Assembly (NCBI RefSeq): GCF_018408705.1
Contig: NZ_AP023420.1
Span: 1,736,001 to 1,800,000 of the forward strand
Length of the DNA stretch: 64,000 bases
DNA from: Pusillibacter faecalis
GTDB taxonomy: Bacteria > Bacillota > Clostridia > Oscillospirales > Oscillospiraceae
Direction of reading: 5' to 3'
Within the stretch, counting starts at the first letter, position 1. The number at the start of each line of letters is the position of its first letter. A program made the translations under genes and the position numbers. This document shows positions 8,678-17,329 of the stretch, piece after piece. The notes beneath the pieces were generated by a model that searched no databases, had not been told where the DNA came from, and saw only the letters and a list, made by a program, of their open reading frames with translations.

Positions 8678-8706
8678 AAAAAAGACTGCCTGCGGGCAGT
8701 CTTTTT
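8678..8706 (+). terminator. Rho-independent terminator after the yab/div cluster
   Basis: AAAAAAGACTGCC-TGCG-GGCAGTCTTTTT begins four bases after the stop codon of the S1 gene. The A-rich 5' side makes it potentially bidirectional. A second GC hairpin (8732-8757) with an A-run on its left would serve the opposite strand. Confidence 0.85.
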
Positions 8707-8903
8707 CATTGCCTTTCAACCATAAAAAAGAGCCGCGCGGCACAAAAGCCGTGCGGCCCAAGCGGGTGGGATATTGGAAAGCTTCCTGGATTATCGTAAC
8801 ACAAAGGCCATGCCTTTGTAAATAGGAGGTTTTGTCGAACTGGCACTTCTTTTGAGGAAAATGGAAAGTCCTGAATAAATTGTGAACTTTGATCAGTTTT
8901 TTC

Positions 8904-8932
8904 TATACAAACAGAAAGATGTGTGCTATACT
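8904..8932 (+). promoter_or_regulatory. Candidate SigA promoter of hpf
   Basis: TATACA at 8904-8909 and TATACT at 8927-8932 are separated by 17 bases, 48 bases upstream of the hpf ATG. The -10 is good, the -35 only moderate. Confidence 0.5.
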
Positions 8933-8980
8933 GAACAAAAGAGAGTAGAAGCTCTCTTCCTCACGAAAGGAGCGATCACC

Positions 8981-9529
8981 ATGAAGTATACCTATAGCTG
9001 TAAAAAGGTTTCTCTGAATGATTCCATCAAAGAGTATGCTGAGAAAAAGATCTCCAAGCTGGAGCGGTATTTCCGGGAGGAGGACCCCTCAGCCGCGGTG
9101 ACGTTTTCTGTGGAAAAGAATCACCTGTGCACGGTGGAGATTACGATTCGGGATGGCGGCACGTTGTTCCGTGCCCAGACCCAGGCACCGGATGGAGATA
9201 TGCGCAGCGCTGTGGACGCCGCGGTTGGCTATATTGAGCGGCAGATTTTAAAGAATAAAACACGCCTTGCCAAGCGCCTCCGGAGTGAGAACTTTCCAAC
9301 AGCGATGCCGGATGACGATTTTGAGGTGGCGGAGGAGAAGGAGTTCCAGATCGTCCGCACCAAGCGCTTCTCCGTCAAGCCCATGAGCCCGGAGGAGGCC
9401 ATTTTGCAGATGAACCTGCTGGACCATGATTTCTTTGTGTTCCGCAGCAGTGAGGACGACAGCCTCTGCATTGTCTACCAGCGGAAGAACGGAGGCTACG
9501 GCCTGATTGTCACCGATGAGGAGAGCTGA
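8981..9529 (+). CDS. hpf: Ribosome hibernation promoting factor, long form
   Basis: A 182-residue long HPF. The N-terminal domain (MKYTYSCKKVSLNDSIKEYA, then KISKLERYF and RAQTQAPDGDMRSAVDAAV) binds the 30S decoding region. A linker leads to the C-terminal dimerisation domain at about residues 125-182 (VRTKRFSVKPMSPEEAI, YQRKNGGYGLI). The long form pairs 70S ribosomes into 100S dimers in stationary phase. ATG 8981 follows GAAAGGAG with good spacing. It is monocistronic, with its own promoter and terminator. Confidence 0.95.
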   Translation: MKYTYSCKKVSLNDSIKEYAEKKISKLERYFREEDPSAAVTFSVEKNHLCTVEITIRDGGTLFRAQTQAPDGDMRSAVDAAVGYIERQILKNKTRLAKRLRSENFPTAMPDDDFEVAEEKEFQIVRTKRFSVKPMSPEEAILQMNLLDHDFFVFRSSEDDSLCIVYQRKNGGYGLIVTDEES

Positions 9530-9539
9530 GGCAGCATAA

Positions 9540-9570
9540 CGGGGACCGCGTAAGCGGCCCCCGTTTTTTT
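9540..9570 (+). terminator. Rho-independent terminator after hpf
   Basis: A stem CGGGGACCGC / GCGGCCCCCG with a short loop is followed by seven T residues (9564-9570), eleven bases after the hpf stop. Confidence 0.9.
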
Positions 9571-9577
9571 ACAGGTT

Positions 9578-9799
9578 TCAGCCAAAGACCCGGCGGATCT
9601 CCGCCAGCTCCTCCGGGGATTCCACCCAGTTCTCCACGTATCCGCAGCCGCAGCACACGTAGCGGATCACCGGAATTTTCCACAGCAGGGTCCAGGTTGT
9701 GGTATCGATGTTGTTGCCGCTGGCGTGGCGGCCGGGATGGTCCGGTACCCGGACGATCTCCCGGGAGCCGCATTTGGGGCAGCAAAGGGTTTGCTTCAT
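9578..9799 (-). CDS. Small zinc-ribbon protein
   Basis: A 73-residue protein with two Cys pairs: CPKCGSREIV near the N-terminus and CCGCGYVENW near residue 50. This is the layout of small treble-clef or zinc-ribbon proteins. The segment between them is hydrophobic (TTTWTLLWKIPVIRYV). It follows the ABC transporter permease gene on the same strand with a short gap, so it may share its transcript. Function unknown. Confidence 0.65.
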   Translation of the reverse strand: MKQTLCCPKCGSREIVRVPDHPGRHASGNNIDTTTWTLLWKIPVIRYVCCGCGYVENWVESPEELAEIRRVFG

Positions 9800-9812
9800 C
9801 GTGTACGTCCCC

Positions 9813-10433
9813 TTAAATGGTTTTCTTTTGATACATCCTGACGGAGAGGGGAATGGAGATGGCCGTGAGTACCAGAGCGGCTGCGGGCAGGATCAGCATG
9901 AAGAAGGCGAAGGGGCCGTTGATGCCGCTGGCGGTATGGTCCACCGCCAGAGTGATGGTGCCCAGTGCCCCAGCGCCGCCGCACACCAGGAAGATCAGCA
10001 GAAACATCGCCAGTCGGCCTCGCTCCACGCCGAAGCGGAACATCATCGGCAGGGTAACGGCCAACACACACATGCTGCCACAAAGTCCGATCAGATTGGC
10101 GACGGGGTCCAGGGCGGCTGTGGGGACGTCCAACACGGTCAGCACAAACTGGAGCGCCATGGAACATAGCCCTGCCGCGACAGAGCACACCCAGCCCAGC
10201 AGGTACTTGCTCAGCACGATATCCCGGATCGAATAAGGCATCATGGCGGCCATCTGGTCCCACTTGCTCCGCTCGTCATAGGCCATGGCGGTATAGGGCA
10301 GCATCGCGGCCCAGATGACAATGAACACATTACCGAACGCGCCGTTAAACACGGTGAAAATCAGCATCAGGACAACATACAGCCGAAGCTGCTTCCACAA
10401 AACAAAACAATCCTTCATCAAAAGCGCTCTCAT
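9813..10433 (-). CDS. ABC-2 type transporter permease
   Basis: A 206-residue membrane protein with six hydrophobic segments. The start MRALLMKDCFVLWKQLRLY and the segment AMAYDERSKWDQMAAMMPYSIRDIVLSKYL are typical of ABC-2 permeases that accompany YtrA-type regulators. ATG 10433 overlaps the stop of the ATPase gene (10430), so the longer in-frame reading to 10532 is rejected. Together with the ATPase it forms an exporter of unknown substrate, often linked to cell-envelope or antibiotic stress. Confidence 0.8.
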   Translation of the reverse strand: MRALLMKDCFVLWKQLRLYVVLMLIFTVFNGAFGNVFIVIWAAMLPYTAMAYDERSKWDQMAAMMPYSIRDIVLSKYLLGWVCSVAAGLCSMALQFVLTVLDVPTAALDPVANLIGLCGSMCVLAVTLPMMFRFGVERGRLAMFLLIFLVCGGAGALGTITLAVDHTASGINGPFAFFMLILPAAALVLTAISIPLSVRMYQKKTI

Positions 10434-11284
10434 GCTTCCTTCGCTCCTTTCACCAGAAAGAGAATGATGTCCTCTACCGTGGGCCGTTCCAACTGGAAAC
10501 CGGTGGGGGCCAGGTCCCGGCGGACCAGGCATCGGACGCCGCCATATCCATTGGGCTCCTTGGCGACAACGGCCTCCGGCTGCAAAGCTTCAATCTGCTC
10601 GGCCGTGTCAGAGAGCAGGCCATAGCGGTCCAACAGGAAGTCTTTCTCCTCGCAAAACAGCAGCCGCCCCTGGTGGAGAAAGGCGATATAATCACAAAGC
10701 TTTTCTAGGTCGCTGAGAATGTGGGAGGAGATCAGGATCGAGTGGTCCTCCTCCCGGGTGAACTCGTTGAAAATCTCCAACACCTCATCCCGAACAATGG
10801 GGTCCAGACCGGCAGTGGCCTCATCCAGCACCAAGAGCTTCGGGCTGTGGCTCAGGGCCACAGCGATAGACAGCTTCATCCGCATGCCCCGGGAGAAGTC
10901 CTTGAACGCCTTTTTCAGGGGCAGGTCGAAGCGGCGGAGATAGGCGGCATAAACCTTTGCGTCCCAGCGCTGGTAGGTCCGGGTCATGACGCGGCCCACC
11001 TGGTCGGCATTCAGAACCTCGGGGAAATAGGCCTCGTCCAGCACCACGCCCACATCCTCCTTGATTGCCAGGAATTCCGGCGAGGAGGTGTCCACGCCTA
11101 GAGCGGAGCAAGTTCCGCTGTCAGGGCGCAAAGCGCCCATCAGCAACCGAATGGTGGTGGATTTGCCGGCACCGTTCTCTCCCACCAGACCGCAGATGGT
11201 GCCGCTGGGCACCGCAAAGGTCAGGTCCTGGATGGAAAAGCCGGGAAAATGCTTGCAGACATGGGATAATTCAATCGCGTTCAT
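10430..11284 (-). CDS. ABC transporter ATP-binding protein
   Basis: A 284-residue nucleotide-binding subunit with Walker A GENGAGKST (about residues 35-43), signature FSRGMRMKLSIA, Walker B LLVLDEATAGLD and the switch histidine in SSHILSDLEKLCDYIAFLHQG. The C-terminal 70 residues form the regulatory extension common in ABC-2 exporters. It overlaps the GntR regulator upstream by 14 bases and the permease downstream by 4, so the three genes form one operon. Confidence 0.9.
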   Translation of the reverse strand: MNAIELSHVCKHFPGFSIQDLTFAVPSGTICGLVGENGAGKSTTIRLLMGALRPDSGTCSALGVDTSSPEFLAIKEDVGVVLDEAYFPEVLNADQVGRVMTRTYQRWDAKVYAAYLRRFDLPLKKAFKDFSRGMRMKLSIAVALSHSPKLLVLDEATAGLDPIVRDEVLEIFNEFTREEDHSILISSHILSDLEKLCDYIAFLHQGRLLFCEEKDFLLDRYGLLSDTAEQIEALQPEAVVAKEPNGYGGVRCLVRRDLAPTGFQLERPTVEDIILFLVKGAKEA

Positions 11285-11663
11285 GGGTTCCTTCCTCCCT
11301 CAACAGGATGCGGAGCATTTCCTGCAGCTGTGCAGACGAGATGCCGCACTGGGCAGCCAGCTCCACGGCGGCGTCCAGGTGGTCCTCCAGCTCCTTGAGT
11401 TTCTGTTCCCGAATCAAGTCCAGATTTTTCTCCGCGACAAAGCAGCCTTTGCCAGCCACCGTGAAGAGGAAACCGTCGGCCTCCAGCTCATCATAGGCCC
11501 GCTTGGTGGTGATGACGGAGATCCGCAGGTCTTTTGCCAGCGCCCGGATAGAGGGCAGCGCCTCTCCCGGGGAGAGCTTTCCCGCGATGATCTGAGCCTT
11601 GATCTGGGAGTAAATCTGGTCATAGATCGGTTGGTTCGTTGTGTTGCGAATGACAAGTTCCAT
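11271..11663 (-). CDS. GntR family transcriptional regulator, YtrA type
   Basis: A 130-residue regulator with an N-terminal winged helix (PIYDQIYSQIKAQIIAGKLSPGEALPSIRALAKDL pattern, then VITTKRAYDELEADG) and a short helical C-terminus, the YtrA subfamily. ATG 11663 was chosen because AGGAGTG lies upstream; a reading to 11723 would include the promoter. It likely represses the two ABC genes with which it is co-transcribed, through the palindrome at 11682-11699. Confidence 0.85.
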   Translation of the reverse strand: MELVIRNTTNQPIYDQIYSQIKAQIIAGKLSPGEALPSIRALAKDLRISVITTKRAYDELEADGFLFTVAGKGCFVAEKNLDLIREQKLKELEDHLDAAVELAAQCGISSAQLQEMLRILLREEGTHERD

Positions 11664-11681
11664 GGAAGTCACTCCTGTTCG

Positions 11682-11699
11682 TACTGTACATATACAGTA
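11682..11699. promoter_or_regulatory. Candidate GntR operator
   Basis: TACTGTA-CATA-TACAGTA is a perfect inverted repeat of 7-base arms. It overlaps the -10 of the regulator promoter and the transcription start, the expected place for autorepression. Confidence 0.65.
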
Positions 11700-11723
11700 T
11701 ATACAATATGAACGGATTGTCAA
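11695..11723 (-). promoter_or_regulatory. SigA-type promoter of the GntR-ABC operon
   Basis: On the minus strand TTGACA (11723-11718) is followed after 16 bases by TATACT (11701-11696). Transcription would start about 25 bases upstream of the regulator ATG. Confidence 0.75.
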
Positions 11724-11764
11724 GAGGAAATTTTAAACTTTCTTTTTCGGGACAAGCGGTACCC

Positions 11765-11793
11765 TTGCAGGCGGAGGGAGGCCATGATAAGAT
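11765..11793 (+). promoter_or_regulatory. Candidate promoter of the anchored protein gene
   Basis: TTGCAG (11765-11770), 17-base spacer, TAAGAT (11788-11793), 43 bases upstream of ATG 11836. Partial consensus only. Confidence 0.4.
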
Positions 11794-11835
11794 ATACCAA
11801 AAGAGAGCAACATTCGCGAAAGGCAGGAGGACGGG

Positions 11836-12351
11836 ATGAGACGCAGGACCTGGGTCGCGGCGCCGGGTGCGCTGATTCTGCTGGCGGCCTGTCTGCTGGT
11901 ATACCACGCGGCGAGCCGGAACGATGCCGTCACCGTGGAGGAGCGGGAACGCCGTTTGCAAGAGGCGATGCCGGACGGCAGCTGGACCATCGTCCATGAG
12001 ACGGAGGTGGAGGGCTACCTTCTCAGCGGAGCTCGCGGCGGGAGAGGACAGTCCGCCTTGGCGGTCTTTGAGCCCATCGGAGGTGGGCGTTACCAGCTCC
12101 GGGAGGCAGTCAGCCATGGTGCCGGAGTCATCACCAACAACGTCAGAATCCAAGATACCTGGTATGACGTCATCTGGTTCGGCGGCGCTGTCACCGAATA
12201 TGCGGAGGTGTCATATGTGGTGGGCCGGGAGTCCCAGGGGCCCTACCGCTACGACACGTCAGAGATGGAAGTGATCTGCCGCCCGGCGCCGGCGAATGAG
12301 TACTCCATTTCTGCGGCCTACTATGACGGCGAGGGTACTCAGTACCAGTAG
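11836..12351 (+). CDS. Hypothetical membrane-anchored extracellular protein
   Basis: A 171-residue protein with a basic start (MRRR), one hydrophobic segment (about residues 8-25, APGALILLAACLLVYHA) and a soluble outward domain rich in short strands. The pattern ILLAACL resembles a lipobox, so it may be a lipoprotein. GCAGGAGGA precedes ATG 11836. I do not recognise the family. It is bounded by its own candidate promoter and a strong hairpin, so it is a single-gene unit. Confidence 0.65.
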   Translation: MRRRTWVAAPGALILLAACLLVYHAASRNDAVTVEERERRLQEAMPDGSWTIVHETEVEGYLLSGARGGRGQSALAVFEPIGGGRYQLREAVSHGAGVITNNVRIQDTWYDVIWFGGAVTEYAEVSYVVGRESQGPYRYDTSEMEVICRPAPANEYSISAAYYDGEGTQYQ

Positions 12352-12410
12352 TGGCTTCAAGTACGGCTACGTCCCAGGAACGACCGTGCTCAAGGGAAGG
12401 CGTTCCTGAT

Positions 12411-12447
12411 ATGCAAATACCGCCCCTAATGGGGGCGGTATTTGCAT
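12411..12447. terminator. Bidirectional terminator between convergent genes
   Basis: ATGCAAATACCGCCCC-TAAT-GGGGGCGGTATTTGCAT is a nearly perfect hairpin located between the stop codons of the anchored protein gene and htpG. It lacks a long T-run on either side, but the A/T-rich outer stem suits both strands. Confidence 0.7.
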
Positions 12448-12456
12448 CTATATGTC

Positions 12457-14340
12457 CTATTTCATCAGCTCACACACCAGGTCCGTGTAGCCAGAGGGGT
12501 CCTCCAGAGGAAGTCCTGCGATCAGCAGCGCCTGGTTGTAGAGGAGGGAGGCGTACTTTCTGGCCTTCTCCGGATCAGCGGTCACGGCGGCCTCCAGAGC
12601 AGCGAAGGCAGGGTGCTCCACGTTCAGCTCCAAAATTCGGTCAGCGTGAAGGGGCATGTCCGGCTGGACCGCCTGAAAGTACTTCTCCATCTCAAAGGAG
12701 AGACCCTCCCCGGCGGTGAGGCAGACAGGGTGGGATTTTAAGCGGGTGGAGGCCCGGACCTCTTTCACGGCGTCGCCCAGAGCCTCCTTCACAAAGTCAA
12801 AGGCGGCCTTGTGGGCGTCCGCGGCCTCCTGGGCCTTCTTCTGGGCTCCTTCCTCCAGCTCCTGGTCCAGCACAGAGCGGAATTCCTTATCCTGATAGGT
12901 CCGCAGGGTCTGGGCACAGAATTCATCCACATCCTCCGTGAAGTAGAGAATCTCCGTGCCGGCGTCCTTCAAAAGCTCCGTCTGGGGCAGCTTGTCAATC
13001 TTGTCCAGGCTCTCGCCGGCCGCATAGTAGAGATACTTCTGGTCCTCCTTCATACGGGATACGTACTCCGCCAGGGTGACGGGCTTTTTCTCTGTGGAGG
13101 AATAGAACAGCAGCAGGTCGGAGAGCAGGTCCTTGTGGGCGCCGTATTCGCTGACGGTGCCGTATTTGAGCTGGCGGCCGAAGTTCTTCCAGAACTTCTC
13201 ATAGCCCTCCCGGTCGTCCTTGAGGAGCTTTCCAAGCTCCGCCTTGATCTTCTTTTCCAGATTCGCGGCGATCACCTTGAGCTGCCGGTCGTGCTGCAGC
13301 AGCTCCCGGGAGATGTTCAGGCTCAGATCAGGGGAGTCCACCACGCCCCGGACGAACCGGAAGTGCTCCGGCAGCAGGTCCGCGCACTTGTCCATGATCA
13401 AAACGCCGTTGGCATAGAGCTGCAGGCCCCGCTCGTACTCTTTGGTGTAGTAGTCATAGGGCGTGGCACCGGGGATGAACAGCAGCGCCTTGTAGGTGAC
13501 GGCGCCCTCGGCGGAGACGGCAATGACCCGCTGGGGGTCCGTGTAGTCATGGAATTTGTCCCGGTAAAACTTGTTGTACTCCTCCGGCTTGACGCTGGAT
13601 TTGCGCCGCTGCCAGATAGGGACCATAGAGTTGAGAGTCTCTACCTCCTGGTAGGTCTCATATTCGGGCTTGTCGTCGGGGCTGCCCTCCTTCCGGCGGG
13701 TTTTGGAGACCTCCATCCGGATGGGGAAGCGGATATAGTCGGAGTATTTGCGCACCAGCTCCTGAAGCCGCCAGGATTCCAGGAATTCGCCGTACTTCTC
13801 GTCCTCGGTGTCTGGCTTGATGTGCATGATAATGTCGGTACCCACGCCTGCCCGCTCGCACTCGGTGATGGTGTAGCCGTCGGCCCCGGAGGACTGCCAC
13901 TGATAGGCGGTGTCAGAGCCGTATTTTTTTGTCACAACGGTGATGTGATCCGCCACCATGAAGGCGGAGTAAAAGCCCACGCCGAACTGGCCGATCACGT
14001 CGGTGTCCTTGGCGTCGTCTCCTACCTCCTGCTTGAACTTGTAGGAACCGGAGGAGGCGATGACGCCTAAGTGATTCTCCAGGTCCGCCCTGTCCATGCC
14101 GATGCCGTTGTCGCTGACGGTCAGGATACGGGGTTCCTTGTCCACCTTCAACTCAATTTTAAAGTCCTTGCGGTTCATCCCAACGGCGCTGTCGGTCAAG
14201 GCCAGGTAGCACAGCTTGTCACAGGCATCGCTGGCGTTGGAGATGATCTCCCGGAGAAAAATCTCCTTGTGAGTGTAAATGGAGTTGATCATCAGGTCCA
14301 GCAGCCGCTTGGACTCCGCCTTGAACTGTTTCTTTGCCAT
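12457..14340 (-). CDS. htpG: Molecular chaperone HtpG (Hsp90)
   Basis: A 627-residue bacterial Hsp90 of normal length. The GHKL ATPase domain shows REIISNASDACDKL, LTVSDNGIGMDRADLENHLGVIASSG and IGQFGVGFYSAFMVAD; the middle domain follows, with LSLNISRELLQ, and a C-terminal dimerisation region. It is a cytosolic ATP-dependent chaperone. ATG 14340 follows AAGGAAG; the in-frame ATG at 14364 has no better site. It stands alone between two terminator or divergent regions. No CIRCE palindrome was seen upstream. Confidence 0.95.
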   Translation of the reverse strand: MAKKQFKAESKRLLDLMINSIYTHKEIFLREIISNASDACDKLCYLALTDSAVGMNRKDFKIELKVDKEPRILTVSDNGIGMDRADLENHLGVIASSGSYKFKQEVGDDAKDTDVIGQFGVGFYSAFMVADHITVVTKKYGSDTAYQWQSSGADGYTITECERAGVGTDIIMHIKPDTEDEKYGEFLESWRLQELVRKYSDYIRFPIRMEVSKTRRKEGSPDDKPEYETYQEVETLNSMVPIWQRRKSSVKPEEYNKFYRDKFHDYTDPQRVIAVSAEGAVTYKALLFIPGATPYDYYTKEYERGLQLYANGVLIMDKCADLLPEHFRFVRGVVDSPDLSLNISRELLQHDRQLKVIAANLEKKIKAELGKLLKDDREGYEKFWKNFGRQLKYGTVSEYGAHKDLLSDLLLFYSSTEKKPVTLAEYVSRMKEDQKYLYYAAGESLDKIDKLPQTELLKDAGTEILYFTEDVDEFCAQTLRTYQDKEFRSVLDQELEEGAQKKAQEAADAHKAAFDFVKEALGDAVKEVRASTRLKSHPVCLTAGEGLSFEMEKYFQAVQPDMPLHADRILELNVEHPAFAALEAAVTADPEKARKYASLLYNQALLIAGLPLEDPSGYTDLVCELMK

Positions 14341-14515
14341 GGATAACACTTCCTTCATGATCATGATTTTCTAACTTTTAAATATAGCACAGAGGGGCTT
14401 GTAAATAAATGACTTTTTTGTAAATTCCCACGGGAAATGGTTGTCTGCCAGGCAGTTTACGAGTACAATAGAACCAATCAGAACAACGGATGCGGCAGAA
14501 AAGGAGTCGTGAAGT

Positions 14516-14947
14516 ATGGGCGTTTTTCAGCGGATTGGGAATGCGATGGTACGCTTCATGTATGGCCGGAACGGGATGGACCAGCTCAATCGGGCACTGA
14601 TATTCCTGTACCTGGGACTGTGCGTGTTGAGGACGATCCTGCTTTTGGCCCTGGAGAGCATCGTGCCGGCGCGGATTGCAGACGTGCTGCTGTGGGGAGT
14701 ACTGGTGGGGCTTTTTTTCCGCATGTTTTCCAAGAACCTGCCCCGGCGCCGGGCGGAGAACCAGAAATGGGTGAACTGGTGGTGGAGAGTCAGGAGCAGC
14801 AGTGGAGCGCGGGCCCGCCATGCGGATAAGGAGCATAAGTATTTCACCTGTAAGCAGTGTAAAACCATCTGCCGGGTGCCGGTAGGCAAGGGGAAAATTA
14901 TCATTACCTGCCCGAAGTGCGGCGCCCAGATTCACGCGAAAAGCTGA
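14516..14947 (+). CDS. Membrane protein with C-terminal zinc ribbon
   Basis: A 143-residue protein. Two hydrophobic helices lie at about residues 22-65 (LNRALIFLYLGLCVLRTILLL, then DVLLWGVLVGLFFRMF), followed by a basic linker and a cytosolic zinc ribbon with Cys pairs CKQCKTICR and CPKCGAQI. Family members in Clostridia are annotated as zinc-ribbon or FmdB-like membrane proteins without known function. Its stop overlaps the start of the exporter gene (TGATG at 14945-14949), so the three genes here are likely co-transcribed. Confidence 0.7.
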   Translation: MGVFQRIGNAMVRFMYGRNGMDQLNRALIFLYLGLCVLRTILLLALESIVPARIADVLLWGVLVGLFFRMFSKNLPRRRAENQKWVNWWWRVRSSSGARARHADKEHKYFTCKQCKTICRVPVGKGKIIITCPKCGAQIHAKS

Positions 14948-15744
14948 TGGATGCGGAGGTGACATTGCATGTGCGGCCAGATCCGGACCAACTCCTCAAC
15001 TTCAGCTGTGAGCTGGGACGGCAGCTGCTGCAAAACGGCGCGGAGATCTACCGGGTGGAGGACTCTATCCAGCGCCTGCTGACGGCTTATGGTTATGCCA
15101 GGGCGGAGATTTTCGCCATTCCCTTTTGTATCATTTTGACGATTCAGGAGGGAGAGCGAAACTACACCAAGTCTGTACGGACTCAAACAGTCGCCAACAA
15201 CCTACGCAGGCTCAATGAGCTCAATGCCCTGTGCCGGCGCCTGTGCCGGGAGGTGCCGGCGATGGAGGAATGCTGGCAGCAGATGGAGTCCATCCTGCGG
15301 GAGCCAGTGTATCCGACCTGGGTGGGATATTGCGCCCATGGCGTTGTGGCGGCATTTTTCACCCTCTTCTGGGGAGGCGTGTGGGTGGACGCCCTGCTGG
15401 CCTTTCCCTGCGGACTGTTGGTGAAGCTGGCGGTTTCCGTCACACGGAGGGTCAAAATCAATGCGTTCTTCACCAATTTTTTGGCGTGTATGCTGCTGGC
15501 CTTAGGGCCGGAGATTTTGATCTGCCTGGGAGTGCCGATCCATGCAGACAAAATGATCATTGGTACCATCATGTTGTTGGTACCGGGGATTGCCATCACC
15601 AATGGGATGCGGGATGTGCTGGTCGGGGATTTCCTGACGGCGCTGACCCGCTTTGCCGAGGTTGTGATCGTGGCCATGGGCATTACCACCGGCGTGGCGG
15701 CGGCGATCACAGTCACCCGGTTCTTTCTGGGCGGTCTGATGTGA
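14947..15744 (+). CDS. Threonine/serine exporter, large subunit (ThrE N-terminal part, DUF1212)
   Basis: A 265-residue protein. A soluble N-terminus of about 115 residues with the hallmark LLQNGAEIYRVEDSI is followed by five hydrophobic helices (about residues 130-260). This is the split form of ThrE, in which the DUF1212 half and the small membrane half are separate genes. It should export threonine or serine together with the next gene product. ATG 14947 overlaps the upstream stop; the reading from 14917 is rejected for this reason. Confidence 0.85.
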   Translation: MDAEVTLHVRPDPDQLLNFSCELGRQLLQNGAEIYRVEDSIQRLLTAYGYARAEIFAIPFCIILTIQEGERNYTKSVRTQTVANNLRRLNELNALCRRLCREVPAMEECWQQMESILREPVYPTWVGYCAHGVVAAFFTLFWGGVWVDALLAFPCGLLVKLAVSVTRRVKINAFFTNFLACMLLALGPEILICLGVPIHADKMIIGTIMLLVPGIAITNGMRDVLVGDFLTALTRFAEVVIVAMGITTGVAAAITVTRFFLGGLM

Positions 15745-15754
15745 GGGGGTCAGT

Positions 15755-16192
15755 ATGGAAGATTGGATGACCTGTCTGTACGCGTTTGTGGGATGCGGAG
15801 CATTCTGCTTTATTTTTGAGATGCGCCGGTGGAAATTCATCCTCTGTGCCGCCGGGATCGGCATGGTGGCAAGAGCAGTGTGCCTGCTGCTCTCCGATAT
15901 GGGAGGGATTTCCCAGCTGGTGCTGGCTACCATTGTTACGGCGACCCTGGCGGAAATCTTTGCGCGGGTACTGAAAACGCCGGCCACAGTACTCCTGATT
16001 ATCGGCATCATTCCACTGGTGCCGGGCGGGGGCATCTATTACACCATGGAGGCACTGGTGAACGGCGACATGGCGATGTTCGCCCGATTCGGGCTGGAAA
16101 CCGTGGCCTCTGCCGGCGCTATTGCAGTGGGGAGTTCATTGGTCTCCGCTGTCACACGGATTTTGATGGCGCAAAAGAGCGCCCGGCATTGA
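15755..16192 (+). CDS. Threonine/serine exporter, small subunit (DUF3815)
   Basis: A 145-residue protein with five hydrophobic helices, including IGIIPLVPGGGIYYTM, the most conserved stretch of the small ThrE half. It begins ten bases after the large subunit gene with GAGGGGGTC upstream, so both parts are made together. Confidence 0.85.
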   Translation: MEDWMTCLYAFVGCGAFCFIFEMRRWKFILCAAGIGMVARAVCLLLSDMGGISQLVLATIVTATLAEIFARVLKTPATVLLIIGIIPLVPGGGIYYTMEALVNGDMAMFARFGLETVASAGAIAVGSSLVSAVTRILMAQKSARH

Positions 16193-16200
16193 GTTGGAAA

Positions 16201-16236
16201 CAAGGGCCGGCCCCATCTGGGGCCAGCCCTTGTTCG
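16201..16236. terminator. Terminator between the exporter genes and ilvE
   Basis: CAAGGGCCGGCCCC-ATCT-GGGGCCAGCCCTTG with one mismatch, followed by TTCGTTGTTTG on the plus strand. The genes on both sides converge on it. Confidence 0.75.
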
Positions 16237-16246
16237 TTGTTTGATC

Positions 16247-17329
16247 TCAGCCCTGGCACACGGGAAGAATCCAGCCCTTAGTATCAGGGAGCTTGCCCCA
16301 CTGCATGCCGGTCATAGTATCATAGAGCTTCTGGGTCAGGGGACCGATCTCACCGTTGTTGATGAAGGCGGATTGATCCTCATAATCCAACTGCTTGACA
16401 GGAGAGACCACCGCGGCCGTGCCGGAGCCGAAAACCTCCTCCAGCTTTCCCTCCTTGGCGGCGGCCATCACGGTGTCGATGGCCAGCTTTCCCTCCACGA
16501 CCTCATAGCCCCAGTCCCGCAGCAGCTCGATGATGGAGCGACGGGTGACGCCGGGCAAAACGGTGCCGTCCTGCTCCTCTGCATTGGCGGTGTAAACCTT
16601 GCCGTCAATTTTGAAGAAGATGTTCATGGCGCCCACTTCTTCCACGTATTTGCGCTCCTGGCTGTCCAACCACAGCACCTGACTGTAGCCCTTCTTCTCG
16701 GCCTTCTCGCCGGCTAAGAGGCTTACTGCATAGTTGCCGCCGCATTTTGTAAAGCCAGTTCCGCCAGGGCAGGCGCGGACATAGGTGTCCTCCACATAAA
16801 TTTTGACAGGCGCCAGCCCTTCCTTGTAATAGGCGCCGGAGGGGGAGCAGATGACCATAAATTTATATTGGGTAGAGGCATGCACACCCAGCTGTGCCAT
16901 GGTTGCGATGGTAAAGGGACGGATGTAGAGGGAGGAACCCTCGGAATGAGGGACCCAGTCTTTCTCCACTTCCACCAGGGTTTTAATGGCCTGGATAAAG
17001 TCCTCCACCGGAATTTCGGGGATGCAGAGGCGGGCGTGGGTGTTGTTCATACGGCGGGCATTGCAGTCAGGGCGGAACAGCTGAATCTTATTTTCCGCAG
17101 TGCGGTAGGCCTTCAGGCCTTCAAAACACTCCTGCGCGTAGTGAAACACCACAGAGGAGGGGTCCAGAGAGATAGGGCCATAAGGGACAATGCGGGCGTC
17201 GTGCCAGCCCTGGCCCGCGTCATAGTCCATGATGAACATATGGTCGGTAAAAATACGGCCGAAGCCCAGCTGATCGTCAGGGGTTTTGGCTTTGAGGTTG
17301 GTGGCTTTTTCAATCTTGATATCCAACAT
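16247..17329 (-). CDS. ilvE: Branched-chain amino acid aminotransferase
   Basis: A 360-residue class IV aminotransferase of the longer, eukaryote-like BCAT branch. The PLP lysine is in GFTKCGGNYAVSLLAG; FEGLKAYR, RPDCNARRMN and SGTAAVVSPV are also typical. It interconverts Val, Leu and Ile with their 2-oxoacids. AAGGAG precedes the ATG. It has its own promoter (17480-17508) and a leader of about 140 bases. The neighbouring 2-oxoacid:ferredoxin oxidoreductase would use the same 2-oxoacids. Confidence 0.92.
   Translation of the reverse strand: MLDIKIEKATNLKAKTPDDQLGFGRIFTDHMFIMDYDAGQGWHDARIVPYGPISLDPSSVVFHYAQECFEGLKAYRTAENKIQLFRPDCNARRMNNTHARLCIPEIPVEDFIQAIKTLVEVEKDWVPHSEGSSLYIRPFTIATMAQLGVHASTQYKFMVICSPSGAYYKEGLAPVKIYVEDTYVRACPGGTGFTKCGGNYAVSLLAGEKAEKKGYSQVLWLDSQERKYVEEVGAMNIFFKIDGKVYTANAEEQDGTVLPGVTRRSIIELLRDWGYEVVEGKLAIDTVMAAAKEGKLEEVFGSGTAAVVSPVKQLDYEDQSAFINNGEIGPLTQKLYDTMTGMQWGKLPDTKGWILPVCQG

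Noticed and set aside
12811..14070. Long plus-strand open frame (419 codons) opposite htpG
   Set aside because: It is the shadow of htpG; no start signal, repetitive Val/Leu/Gly composition typical of an antisense frame in GC-rich DNA.
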